Positions 9,122 to 17,774 of a DNA stretch of 64,000 bases are shown one piece after another (position 1 is the stretch's first letter; each line of letters starts with the position of its first letter). This stretch comes from Tagaea sp. CACIAM 22H2 (GTDB lineage Bacteria; Pseudomonadota; Alphaproteobacteria; CACIAM-22H2): assembly GCA_014444615.1 (NCBI GenBank), contig PVXE01000001.1, positions 124,001 through 188,000 of the forward strand. Direction: 5' to 3'. The notes below the pieces were generated by a model. The model was not told where the DNA came from and did no database searches. It saw only the letters and a program-made list of their open reading frames with translations. Made by a program: the position numbers and the translations under genes.

Positions 9122-10149
9122 GCGGCGCCCGTAGTACCGAGAAGGTGACCAGCGCCGATGTGGCGCGGCTTGCCGGCGTTTCGCAGTCGGCGGTGTCGCG
9201 CGTCTTCACGCCCGGCGCGTCCGCTTCGCCGAGCACCGTCGCTAAGGTACGCGCCGCCGCCGAACGGCTCGGCTATCGTCCCAACGTGCTTGCCAGGGCG
9301 ATGATCACGGGGCGAAGCCGCATCATCGGCCTCGTCGTCGCCTATCTCGAGAATCAGTTTTATCCGCTTGCGCTCGAGCGGCTGTCGAACGCGCTGCAGG
9401 ATCGCGGCTACCACATCCTGATCTTCATGGCCGGCAACGCCACCGAGAACGTCGCGCGCGTCATGGACGAACTGATCGACTATCAAGTCGACGGGATCAT
9501 CACGGCATCGGTCGCGATGACCAACGACCTTACGTCGCGCTGCCAGGCGGCCGGCATTCCGGTCGTGATGTTCAACCGCGGACAGGACGACCCGCGCCTC
9601 AACGAGGTGACGTCCGACAACCGCGCGGGCGGTAGACGGGTCGCCGAGTTCCTCGCCGCCGGCGGGCATCGCCGCATCGCGCATATCATGGGCTGGCAAG
9701 GATCGTCGACCGGACGCGACCGCGCCGAAGGCTTTCGCGAGGGTATGTCCGCCGCCGGTCTGACGCCCATCGCGATGATCGACGGCGAGTACTCGCGCGA
9801 GCGGGCCGCGCAGGTGGCGCGCGAGCTGTGCGAAGTCCCGCAGCGGCCCGACGCGATCTTCGTGGGCAACGATCATATGGCGTTCGGCGTGATGGATGAA
9901 TTGGTCCATCGGCTGGGCCTCAGCGTGCCGGGCGACGTGTCGATCGTCGGCTACGACGACGTGCCGATGGCGGCTTGGCCGGTCTACGACCTGACGACGA
10001 TTCGCCAACCGCTCGAGCGCATGGTTGCCGCAACGGTCGAGACATTGCTTGGCCAGATCGAAGGCGATCTGGAACCACGCCATTTCCGCATCGACGGCCC
10101 ATTGGTCCTTCGCCGTTCGGCGCGCATTCCCAAGGGATACAAGCCATGA
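9118..10149 (+). CDS. LacI-family transcriptional regulator
   Basis: A 343-residue regulator. The N-terminal helix-turn-helix is clear (VTSADVARLAGVSQSAVSRV) with the hinge helix LGYRPNVLARAM, followed by a periplasmic-binding-protein-like effector domain (DGIITASVAM and the C-terminal VSIVGYDDVP segment). The ATG overlaps the SDR stop. It lies inside the operon, which suggests feedback control, most simply through the dyad at 2108-2128. Confidence 0.88.
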   Translation: MSGARSTEKVTSADVARLAGVSQSAVSRVFTPGASASPSTVAKVRAAAERLGYRPNVLARAMITGRSRIIGLVVAYLENQFYPLALERLSNALQDRGYHILIFMAGNATENVARVMDELIDYQVDGIITASVAMTNDLTSRCQAAGIPVVMFNRGQDDPRLNEVTSDNRAGGRRVAEFLAAGGHRRIAHIMGWQGSSTGRDRAEGFREGMSAAGLTPIAMIDGEYSRERAAQVARELCEVPQRPDAIFVGNDHMAFGVMDELVHRLGLSVPGDVSIVGYDDVPMAAWPVYDLTTIRQPLERMVAATVETLLGQIEGDLEPRHFRIDGPLVLRRSARIPKGYKP

Positions 10150-11135
10150 AACCGTTCTCGAACCGTTGGTCGCATCTTCCGGACTACATCGTGGACATCA
10201 CGAAGGAGATTTGGGAGGAGCGGGGGATAGAGACTCTCGAGCGCTATTACGCCTCCGATATTCCGGTGCGCTCGCCGATGGGAGCGAGCCGCGGGAACAA
10301 AGCCGTTATCGCGGCGACGATGGCGACCTTGCACGAATTTCCCGACCGTCAGCTTCTCGCCGAAGATGTAATTTTTTCCGACGACGCCAAGCACGGTTTT
10401 TTATCGTCGCATCGGCTGATTTCCACCGCGACGCACGCCGCGGATGGCGCCTTCGGTCCGGCCACGGGCAAGCGCTTCGCGGTGCGGGTCATCGCCGACT
10501 GCGCGGCGCGCGACGACACGATCTACGACGAGTGGCTTGTGCGAGACTATGGCGGAATGGTCCGCCAGCTTGGCGGCGATCCGCAAACCTATGCCCGTAT
10601 GCTGATCGAGCGGGAAGGCGGGCCGGAAAAAGCGGCGCGTCCTTTGTCTTCGGCCGACGAAGTGCCGCCCGTGTATTTCGGACGCGGCAATGTCAATGCA
10701 TGGGGACAACGCTACGCCGACGATCTGGGGCGCATCATGGCCGCGGATTTCGCGCATATCCATAGGCGCTACGACCGTGCCGCGATCGGCGAGTATGCCG
10801 GGGCATGCCATGCGCTGGGCCGCGAGGCCATCACCGCGTTTTGGCTGGGGCTAAGGTCGGCGTTTCCGTCGGCGAAGTTCGCGATCCATCACCAGATCGG
10901 CATGGATGGCGGCATGCTGTCGCCACGCGCGGCGTTGCGCTGGTCGCTCGACGGAACGCATGACGGCTGGGGCGCGTTCGGTCGGCCGACCGGCGCGCGC
11001 GTCCATGTCATGGGGATGAGCCATGCCGAGTATGGGCCGTTCGGCCCTGACGGGGTCGGCTTGCGGCGGGAGTTCGCGCTTTACGACGAAGTCGCGATCT
11101 GGAAACAAATTCTGCTTCATACGGGTGCGCTATGA
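10146..11135 (+). CDS. Two-domain SnoaL-like protein
   Basis: A 329-residue protein with two tandem SnoaL/NTF2-like domains, roughly residues 15-150 and 190-325. It has the same layout as the protein at 963-2042 and is probably a distant paralogue. The ATG overlaps the LacI stop (ATGA) and its own stop overlaps the cupin start. It is cytoplasmic, with no signal peptide. The function is not recognised; an isomerase, cyclase or hydrolase acting on a pathway intermediate is possible. Confidence 0.65.
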   Translation: MKPFSNRWSHLPDYIVDITKEIWEERGIETLERYYASDIPVRSPMGASRGNKAVIAATMATLHEFPDRQLLAEDVIFSDDAKHGFLSSHRLISTATHAADGAFGPATGKRFAVRVIADCAARDDTIYDEWLVRDYGGMVRQLGGDPQTYARMLIEREGGPEKAARPLSSADEVPPVYFGRGNVNAWGQRYADDLGRIMAADFAHIHRRYDRAAIGEYAGACHALGREAITAFWLGLRSAFPSAKFAIHHQIGMDGGMLSPRAALRWSLDGTHDGWGAFGRPTGARVHVMGMSHAEYGPFGPDGVGLRREFALYDEVAIWKQILLHTGAL

Positions 11136-12100
11136 CGCCGCAAGAGATGGAGGCGCGCATCGTCCGTTACGGCGATCTCGTGCCGTGCAAGACGGCGTTT
11201 ATCGACGCGCACACGCCCGGCTCGGACCGTAAGGAGAATTTTACGATCATCGGCGCGGGTGTTTCGGAAAGCCCGGATCAGCACGTCCATATTCGCGAGA
11301 CGCCGGGCTTCAATATCGGCGCCGCTGGCCAGCCACCCAAATGCCTGAACTCGCTGCACGCTCACCGCACCGCCGAGGTTTTCTTCGTCCTTAAAGGGCG
11401 TTGGCGATTTTTCTGGGGGCGCCACGGTACGGCGGGCGAGGTCGTCCTCGAGGAAGGCGATATCTTCAATGTTCCGACCGGCATTTTCCGCGGCTTCGAG
11501 AATGTCGGCACGGATTACGGAATGATCATGGCGATCCTCGGCGGCGACGATGCCGGCGGCGGCGTCATATGGGCGCCGCAAGTGATCGAGGCCGCGAAAG
11601 CGCATGGGCTTGTCCTGGGTGCAAATGGCCGGCTTTACGACACGAAAAAAGGCGAGCGCCTGCCCAACGGCGTGGTGCCGATGCCGGTGCTGACCGAGGA
11701 CGAGCTCAAGGCCTATCCCGAACCGCGCACGTCCGACGTCGTTCCGGCGTGCGTGGCGCGCTATTGGGATTTGATGGCGTTGGCCGATCGCCAGCCCGCC
11801 AAAGTCATCGGTGCGCAAGGCCGTCTGCGCGATCGTCCCGGCTTCGAGGTGGATTTCCTAACGCGCGGTTCGATCCCGCCTGCGGCATACGCGATGGCGC
11901 GACACGAGATTCTGATGCCCATGCGGGGGTATTGGCGTCTCGCTTGGGACGGCGGTTCGACCGTCCTCAATCCCGGCGATACGGCTGCGATCCCGCCGGG
12001 CTTGTCCCACTCGCTTATACCCGCAATGTCGGGTGAGGCCTCGCTTTACCGTATCGTCGCAACCGCCGATCCTGCCGGCGCGACCGGCCGGCTTCTTTAG
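11132..12100 (+). CDS. Bicupin protein
   Basis: A 322-residue protein with two cupin barrels. The first spans about residues 60-150 (EVFFVLKGRWRFFW, EEGDIFNVPTGIFRGF). The second spans about 235-310 (MPMRGYWRLAWDGG, LNPGDTAAIPPGLSHSL). Gentisate-dioxygenase-like bicupins have this layout, but the histidine set for metal binding is sparse, so dioxygenase activity is uncertain. It is translationally coupled to the SnoaL gene upstream. It may be a metal-dependent isomerase or lyase, or a non-catalytic sensor in the pathway. Confidence 0.65.
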   Translation: MTPQEMEARIVRYGDLVPCKTAFIDAHTPGSDRKENFTIIGAGVSESPDQHVHIRETPGFNIGAAGQPPKCLNSLHAHRTAEVFFVLKGRWRFFWGRHGTAGEVVLEEGDIFNVPTGIFRGFENVGTDYGMIMAILGGDDAGGGVIWAPQVIEAAKAHGLVLGANGRLYDTKKGERLPNGVVPMPVLTEDELKAYPEPRTSDVVPACVARYWDLMALADRQPAKVIGAQGRLRDRPGFEVDFLTRGSIPPAAYAMARHEILMPMRGYWRLAWDGGSTVLNPGDTAAIPPGLSHSLIPAMSGEASLYRIVATADPAGATGRLL

Positions 12101-12110
12101 GAAAACGCCT

Positions 12111-13232
12111 ATGACGTTGCTCGCCACCCATGTCGGTTCGCTGCCGCGCTCGCAAAAAGTCGTCGATTTTTTGTTCGCGCGCGAGCGCGGCGAAACCTAT
12201 GACGTCGCCGCGTTCGATGCCGCTATGGCCGAGGCCGTAGCGGACCTCGTCCGGCGGCAGAAGGAAGCCGGCGTCGACATCGTATCGGACGGGGAGACAT
12301 CCAAAATCTCCTACGCGACCTATGTGAAGGATCGCTATACCGGTTTCGGCGGCGACAGCCCGCGCAACGCGCCCGCCGATCTCAAGCTCTTTCCGGGTTT
12401 TCTTGATCGTCTCGCGAAATCCGGCGGCACGCCGAAATACACCCGGCCGCAATGTATCGGTCCGGTGCGCTCGAAAGGGCAGGGTGAGCTGGAGAAGGAC
12501 ATCGCCGCGCTGAAGGCGGCGATGGCGGCGCATGGCGTGCCGCGCGGATTCATGAACGCTGCGTCGCCGGGCGTCATCTCGCTGTTCCTCCAGAACGTCT
12601 ATTATCCGACGCGCGAGGCCTATCTCGAGGCGCTTGCCGACGCGATGCGCGACGAATACCGCACCATCGTCGAAGCGGGGCTCGATCTGCAGATTGATTG
12701 TCCCGATCTCGCGCTATCGCGACATATGCTGTTCATGCATCTCTCGGACGCGGAGTTCCTGAAGATCGCGGCGACACATATGGCCGCACTCGAGCACGCG
12801 CTGGCGGGCCTGCCGCGCGAGCGGATCCGGTTGCATATTTGCTGGGGCAATTACGAGGGCCCGCATGTCTGCGACATCGACATGGACAAGGTCTTCGCGC
12901 TGCTGATGCGTGCACCGGCGCGCTATATCCTTTTCGAGACGGCCAATCCGCGCCATGGCCATGAGTGGACCGTTTTTCGCGATCGTGCGAAGGAAATCCC
13001 CGACGATAAGATCCTGGTGCCCGGCGCTGTCGATACGACGACCAATTTCGTCGAGCATCCGGAACTGATCCGTCAGCGTTTGGAGCGCTTTACCGGCATC
13101 GTGGGCCGCGATCGAGTTATCGCGGGCTCCGATTGCGGCTTCGGGACCTTCGCCGGTTTCGGATCGGTCGATCCGGAAATTGCCTGGGCCAAACTTGCGA
13201 CCCTGAAAGAGGGCGCGCGACGGATCGGCTGA
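12111..13232 (+). CDS. MetE-core (cobalamin-independent methionine synthase II) methyltransferase
   Basis: A 373-residue protein matching only the C-terminal catalytic barrel of cobalamin-independent methionine synthase. It begins with the family's THVGSLPR motif. Candidate zinc ligands are visible: H242 and C244 in HICWGNYEGPH, and C342 in GSDCGFG. The N-terminal half of MetE, which helps bind folate, is absent. Stand-alone cores often act on non-folate methyl donors or other thiol substrates. It sits last in the operon, 10 nt after the cupin gene. In this context it may demethylate or cleave the imported compound, but that is inference. Confidence 0.72.
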   Translation: MTLLATHVGSLPRSQKVVDFLFARERGETYDVAAFDAAMAEAVADLVRRQKEAGVDIVSDGETSKISYATYVKDRYTGFGGDSPRNAPADLKLFPGFLDRLAKSGGTPKYTRPQCIGPVRSKGQGELEKDIAALKAAMAAHGVPRGFMNAASPGVISLFLQNVYYPTREAYLEALADAMRDEYRTIVEAGLDLQIDCPDLALSRHMLFMHLSDAEFLKIAATHMAALEHALAGLPRERIRLHICWGNYEGPHVCDIDMDKVFALLMRAPARYILFETANPRHGHEWTVFRDRAKEIPDDKILVPGAVDTTTNFVEHPELIRQRLERFTGIVGRDRVIAGSDCGFGTFAGFGSVDPEIAWAKLATLKEGARRIG

Positions 13233-13607
13233 AGCCATCGCTACTGGCGTAGCAGAAGGTCTCAAGACGTCTCGATTCCATGGAAAGCGGCATTGAATTA
13301 GATAGATTTCATGCATTATGCGGGGCTGAGTGTCCCTCGATCTAACTTTTTTTGGCCAAAGCGCTGACTGCCCTATCACCTAGGCGGTTTGCTAGCCGCG
13401 CACGAAACGGTGGTTGGCTCAGTCTTCGTTCGATTGCGCGCGCGGGTTCTCCGCCGACAAGGGAACCGCAGTGGCCTAAGCGTCGGCGCTAGTGCAAATG
13501 AACGGCTTGCTTCGCGGCGATGCCGCTAGGGATGTCCCCGCCAGTCGAAAGCGAATAAGCGACCTAGACGATTCGTGGGGGCGTTCGCTTCGGTCAATTT
13601 TCCGTGC
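13233..13607. other. Intergenic stretch, possible decayed repeat remnant
   Basis: No convincing gene is seen. At about 13509-13548 the bases GCTTCGCGGCGATGCCGCT and following CCCCGCC resemble the central hairpin and tail of the dispersed repeat, so a decayed copy may lie here. No clear terminator for the upstream operon was found. Confidence 0.35.
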
Positions 13608-13641
13608 TTGACGATGATTGGATTCACTCATATTATGAGTG
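13608..13641 (+). promoter_or_regulatory. Sigma70-like promoter overlapping a perfect inverted repeat
   Basis: TTGACG at 13608-13613 and TATTAT at 13631-13636 are separated by exactly 17 nt. CACTCAT at 13625-13631 and ATGAGTG at 13635-13641 form a perfect 7-bp inverted repeat with a 3-nt spacer that covers the -10 box and the annotated ATG. This would suit autorepression by the DeoR-family product. If this promoter is used, transcription starts after ATG 13635, and translation must begin further downstream. Confidence 0.55.
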
Positions 13642-14471
13642 ATAACAGTCAAAATAACTCAAAAGAGCAGGAATTGGGCGAGGAACGCGTAGATATTGAG
13701 CGATATCGATCGGCACCGCAGCGTCAGGCGCGACTGCTCGATCTGCTGCGCTCCAACCTGTTCACCGACATCCAGCTGCTGCGCGAACATCTGGGCGTGT
13801 CGATCGCGACGATCCGGCGCGATTTGAGCGAGCTTGAAAGTCGCGGCTTGCTGAAGCGCACGCATGGCGGTGCGACGGTCATCAATCAGGTGACGCGCGA
13901 CGCCGCTGCTGCGGTGCGCGAAACGTCCTACGCCGCCGAGAAGCAGCGCATCGCCAAGGCGGCGGCCGAGTTGATCGTCGAAGGCGACGCGGTGGTGATC
14001 GATAGCGGCACGACCTCGCTCGCCGTCGCGCGCGAGCTTGCATCCAATCGCTCGCTGACCTTCGTCACCAACGGCACCGATGTGCTGGCAACTCTCGTTG
14101 CGGGCGGGGCGCGCAACGTCCATTTCATCGGCGGCGAGTATGTCGACATCAACCATTCGACCGGCGGATCGATGGCTTGCGACATGGTTCGCCGGTTCAA
14201 CGTCGATAAGGCGATCCTCAGCGTGTCGTCGGTCGATCTCAATCGCTCGCTGCTATGCACGCTGCTGCCGCAAGTCGGGTCCGTGCAGCAGGCGATGATC
14301 GATATCGCCCAGACCGTGATCGTCGTCGCCGACAACTCCAAATTCGATCGCACGGCCTTGTGCGTCATCGCGCCGCTGTCGGAGGTCGACTACATCGTGA
14401 CCGATACGGGCACGGTGCCGGCGGCCGAAGAATTGCCCGACGACATTAAGCGGAAATTCGTCTTCGCCTGA
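13635..14471 (+). CDS. DeoR/GlpR-family transcriptional regulator
   Basis: A 278-residue regulator (if ATG 13635 is used). It has an N-terminal DeoR helix-turn-helix (RQARLLDLLRSN through SIATIRRDLSELESRGLLKRTHGG) and a sugar-phosphate-sensing DeoRC domain (IDSGTTSLAVARELA, FIGGEY, VVVADNSKFDRTA). The first 25 residues are polar and unusual for the family, and the -10 box of the best promoter overlaps this ATG. The true start may therefore be a later TTG. It heads the second importer operon, 24 nt before the ATPase gene, and probably controls it in response to a phosphorylated sugar or polyol. Confidence 0.85.
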   Translation: MSDNSQNNSKEQELGEERVDIERYRSAPQRQARLLDLLRSNLFTDIQLLREHLGVSIATIRRDLSELESRGLLKRTHGGATVINQVTRDAAAAVRETSYAAEKQRIAKAAAELIVEGDAVVIDSGTTSLAVARELASNRSLTFVTNGTDVLATLVAGGARNVHFIGGEYVDINHSTGGSMACDMVRRFNVDKAILSVSSVDLNRSLLCTLLPQVGSVQQAMIDIAQTVIVVADNSKFDRTALCVIAPLSEVDYIVTDTGTVPAAEELPDDIKRKFVFA

Positions 14472-14495
14472 CCGGCGCGGACATGAGGGGGAAAC

Positions 14496-15518
14496 GTGGC
14501 GCGTATTCGCGTGCAAAATCTGGTGAAGGCGTGGGGCGATTTCCGCGCCGTCGACGATATCGATTTCGAAACGAACGACGGCGAGTTCGTGGCGCTGCTG
14601 GGCCCCAGCGGCTGCGGCAAGTCGACGACGCTGCGCTTGATCGCGGGGCTCGATCAAGCGACGTCGGGCCAGATCTTCATCGACGATCGCGATGTGACGC
14701 AGGTCGCAGCGGCCAAGCGCAATCTGGCGCTGGTATTCCAATCCTACGCGCTGTTCCCGCATCTGAGCGTCGCGGACAATATCACCTTCGGCCTATCGGT
14801 GCGCGGCGTGCCGCGCGCGGAACGCGAACGGCGTTTGGAAAAAACGGCTTCTTTGCTGGGCGTCACCGCGTTGCTGGGTCGCAAACCCAGTCAATTGTCG
14901 GGCGGCCAACAGCAACGCGTGGCGCTGGGCCGCGCGTTGATTTCCGAAGCGCCGGTTTGCCTGCTGGACGAGCCCTTGTCCAATCTCGACGCCAAGTTGC
15001 GCGCAGAGATGCGCAACGAGATCCGCACGCTGCAGCAGCGTTTGGGTATCACGATGGTGTTCGTGACGCACGATCAGACCGAAGCCATGAGCATGGCCGA
15101 CCGCGTCATCCTGATGAAAAGCGGCAAGGTCGAGCAATGCGGCACGCCAGCCGAGCTCTACGAGAATCCGGCTTCGACCTTCGTTGCGGGCTTCATCGGC
15201 ACGCCGCCGATGAATCTCGTCGCGGCGGCGCCCAAGGATGGGCGCTTGGCGGTGGCAGCCGCCGCGTCCAGCGATTTGGTTTTGGGCGTGCGGCCCGAAC
15301 ATATCGAATTCGCGGGCGAGGGCCAGGAAGCCGTCGTGGCGGGCAGCGAGTATTTCGGCGCCGACACCGTCGTTGCTTGCCGGATCGGCGAGCAGAAATT
15401 GATGGTCCGCGTTCCCGGCCGCCCTGGCCTCGGCACCGGTGCCCAAGTGCGCTTGGCTTGGGCCCCATCGAATGAACACGCGTTCGACGCACGCAGCGGC
15501 TTGCGCAAAAGCGCCTGA
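14496..15518 (+). CDS. ABC transporter ATP-binding protein, UgpC/MalK-like
   Basis: A 340-residue ATPase. Visible motifs are Walker A GPSGCGKSTT, Q-loop VFQSYALFP, signature LSGGQQQR, Walker B VCLLDEP, D-loop SNLDAKL and H-loop THDQTEAM, followed by a C-terminal regulatory domain. The GTG start at 14496 is supported by GAGGGGG a few bases upstream. It energises the importer encoded by the next three genes. Confidence 0.9.
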   Translation: MARIRVQNLVKAWGDFRAVDDIDFETNDGEFVALLGPSGCGKSTTLRLIAGLDQATSGQIFIDDRDVTQVAAAKRNLALVFQSYALFPHLSVADNITFGLSVRGVPRAERERRLEKTASLLGVTALLGRKPSQLSGGQQQRVALGRALISEAPVCLLDEPLSNLDAKLRAEMRNEIRTLQQRLGITMVFVTHDQTEAMSMADRVILMKSGKVEQCGTPAELYENPASTFVAGFIGTPPMNLVAAAPKDGRLAVAAAASSDLVLGVRPEHIEFAGEGQEAVVAGSEYFGADTVVACRIGEQKLMVRVPGRPGLGTGAQVRLAWAPSNEHAFDARSGLRKSA

Positions 15519-15561
15519 TTTTTCACGACGCCAACGACAAAACCAACCCAAGGAGGAACCG

Positions 15562-16863
15562 ATGACTTCGATCGCTTTGAAACGCAGGACGGCACTGCTA
15601 GGTGCCGCGATGCTGGGTGCGCTGGCCGCGATGCCGGCGTCGGCCAAGACGACGCTCGATTTCTACTATCCGATTCAGGTCGGCGGTCCGCTGACCAAGG
15701 TCGTCGACGGCTATATCGCCAAGTTCAAGGAAGCGAACCCGGATATCGAGGTCAACGCCGTCTATTCGGGCAACTACACCGACACGACGACCAAGGCGCT
15801 GACCGCAGCGAAAAGCGGCGCGCCGCCCGCCGTCGCCGTACTGCTCGCGACCGATATCTTCACGCTGATCGACGAAGACGTGGTCGAACCGGTCGGCGAA
15901 TTCGTCAAGAACGACGCCGACAAGGCGTGGCTCGCCGGGTTCATGCCCGCTTATCTGAAAAGCGCGCAGGTCGGCGGCAAGTTGTGGTCGATCCCGTTCC
16001 AGCGCTCGACCGCCGTGCTCTACTACAACAAGGACGCCTTCGCGTCGGCCGGGCTCGATCCCAACAAACCGCCGAAGACCTGGGCGGAGATGGTCGCGAT
16101 GGGCAAGGCCGTGACGCAGAAGGACGCGTCGGGCAAGGTCACGCGCTGGGGTGTCGGCATTCCCGGCAATATCGGTTCCTCGCAATGGCTGTTTGGCGCG
16201 CTAGTCGCGCAGAATGGCGGGCGCCTGATGAACGACGAAGGCACGGAAACGTATCTCACCGATCAGAAGGTCGTCGACGCGCTGCAGTTCTGGGTCGATC
16301 TCAGCACCAAGGAAGGCGTGCATCCGCCGGGCATTCAGGAATGGGGCACGACGCCGCAGGACTTCCTGGAACAGCGCATTGCGATGATTTGGACGACCAC
16401 CGGCAACCTGACCAACATCGCGCGCAACGCGTCGTTCAAATTCGGTCTCGCGCCCTATCCGGGCAATCCCAAGCCCGCCTCGGTACTCGGCGGCGGCAAT
16501 TTCTATATCTTCAAGAAAGCGCCGCAGGACCAGAAGGACGCCGCCTTCAAGCTCGTGAAGTTCCTGACGAGCGACGAGTTGCAAGCCGATTGGGCGATCC
16601 AGACCGGCTATGTGGCGCCGCGCGACGGCGCTTGGAACGTGCCCGTGCTGAAGGAATATACGGCGAAGATGCCGGACGCGCTGGTCGCCAAGAACCAGAT
16701 CCCGGACTCGGTGCCCGAATTCTCGACCTATGAGAACGCGCGCACGACCAAGATCCTCAACGACGCGCTGTCGGCCGCGTTGACCGGCAGCAAGACGCCG
16801 CGTCAGGCCCTGTCGGAAGCGCAAACCGCGATCGACCGCATCCTGCGGCCGTATCGTCGCTAA
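15562..16863 (+). CDS. ABC transporter substrate-binding protein, UgpB-like
   Basis: A 433-residue periplasmic binding protein of solute-binding family 1. The signal peptide has a twin-arginine-like KRRTALLGAAMLGALAAMPASA with cleavage after ASA. The strong AGGAGG before ATG 15562 fixes the start. The mature N-terminus (LDFYYPIQVGGPLTKVVDGY, then NPDIEVNAVYSGNY) resembles UgpB-type proteins that bind glycerol phosphates or sugars. With a DeoR regulator and a phosphatase in the operon, a phosphorylated polyol or sugar is a reasonable guess, not a demonstrated ligand. Confidence 0.85.
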   Translation: MTSIALKRRTALLGAAMLGALAAMPASAKTTLDFYYPIQVGGPLTKVVDGYIAKFKEANPDIEVNAVYSGNYTDTTTKALTAAKSGAPPAVAVLLATDIFTLIDEDVVEPVGEFVKNDADKAWLAGFMPAYLKSAQVGGKLWSIPFQRSTAVLYYNKDAFASAGLDPNKPPKTWAEMVAMGKAVTQKDASGKVTRWGVGIPGNIGSSQWLFGALVAQNGGRLMNDEGTETYLTDQKVVDALQFWVDLSTKEGVHPPGIQEWGTTPQDFLEQRIAMIWTTTGNLTNIARNASFKFGLAPYPGNPKPASVLGGGNFYIFKKAPQDQKDAAFKLVKFLTSDELQADWAIQTGYVAPRDGAWNVPVLKEYTAKMPDALVAKNQIPDSVPEFSTYENARTTKILNDALSAALTGSKTPRQALSEAQTAIDRILRPYRR

Positions 16864-16892
16864 GCCAAAGCTCGGCTGGGAATAGGGTGAAC

Positions 16893-17774
16893 ATGTCCAT
16901 GACGGGCCATCGCACGATGCTCTACAGCGCTTTGCTGTTGCTGCCGGCGACGGTCCTGTTGTGGGTGTTCACCTACCAGCCGATCTTCACCACGATCCTC
17001 AACAGTTTCTACAGCACGCCGCGCGGCCGCCGGCCGTCGGTGTTCGTGGGGCTCGAGAATTACGAGACGATGATCGCCGATCCGATCTTCTGGAAGGCGA
17101 TGACCAATAATCTGATCTACGCGCTGACGACGATTCCGTTTTCGATCGCGCTTGCTTTGGCGATGGCGTTGCTGGTCAGCGCCAATCTGCGCGGCAAGGG
17201 GCTGATGCGGATGGCGTTCTTTACGCCGACCGTGCTGCCGATGGTCGCGGTCGCCAATATCTGGCTGTTTTTCTACGCGCCCGATTACGGCTTGATCGAC
17301 AAATTCCTCGGCCTGTTCGGCATGGGCGGCAACAATATCCTCGGTTCGGTCGAAACCGCCTTGCCCGCCGTGATTGCGATCACGGTGTGGAAGGAAGCCG
17401 GCTTCTTCATGATCTTCTATCTCGCCGGGTTGCAGCAAATTTCGCCCACGCTGATCGAAGCCTCGCGCCTCGAAGGGGCGGGGTTCTGGCAAACGCTGTG
17501 GCGCGTGCAGATCCCGCTGTTGATGCCGACCACGCTTTTCATTTCGATCAACGCGGTGATCGGCGCGTTCCGCTTGGTCGATCATGTCGTGGCGATGACC
17601 AAAGGCGGGCCCGACAATGCGACGACGCTGCTGCTGTTCTATATCTATCAAAACGGCTTCGCGTTCTGGGACACGGCCTATGCCGCCGCGTTGACGGTCG
17701 TGCTGCTGGCGATCCTCGCCGCGATCGCGCTGTTTCAATTCGGCTATGCCGATAAGCGGGTGCACTACCGATGA
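16893..17774 (+). CDS. ABC transporter permease, UgpA/MalF-like
   Basis: A 293-residue inner-membrane permease with six predicted helices and coupling motif EASRLEGAGFWQTLWRVQIP. ATG 16893 was preferred over GTG 16887 because AGGG lies at suitable spacing. It lies 29 nt after the binding-protein gene, and its stop overlaps the next permease (ATGA). It forms the channel with that permease. Confidence 0.87.
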   Translation: MSMTGHRTMLYSALLLLPATVLLWVFTYQPIFTTILNSFYSTPRGRRPSVFVGLENYETMIADPIFWKAMTNNLIYALTTIPFSIALALAMALLVSANLRGKGLMRMAFFTPTVLPMVAVANIWLFFYAPDYGLIDKFLGLFGMGGNNILGSVETALPAVIAITVWKEAGFFMIFYLAGLQQISPTLIEASRLEGAGFWQTLWRVQIPLLMPTTLFISINAVIGAFRLVDHVVAMTKGGPDNATTLLLFYIYQNGFAFWDTAYAAALTVVLLAILAAIALFQFGYADKRVHYR

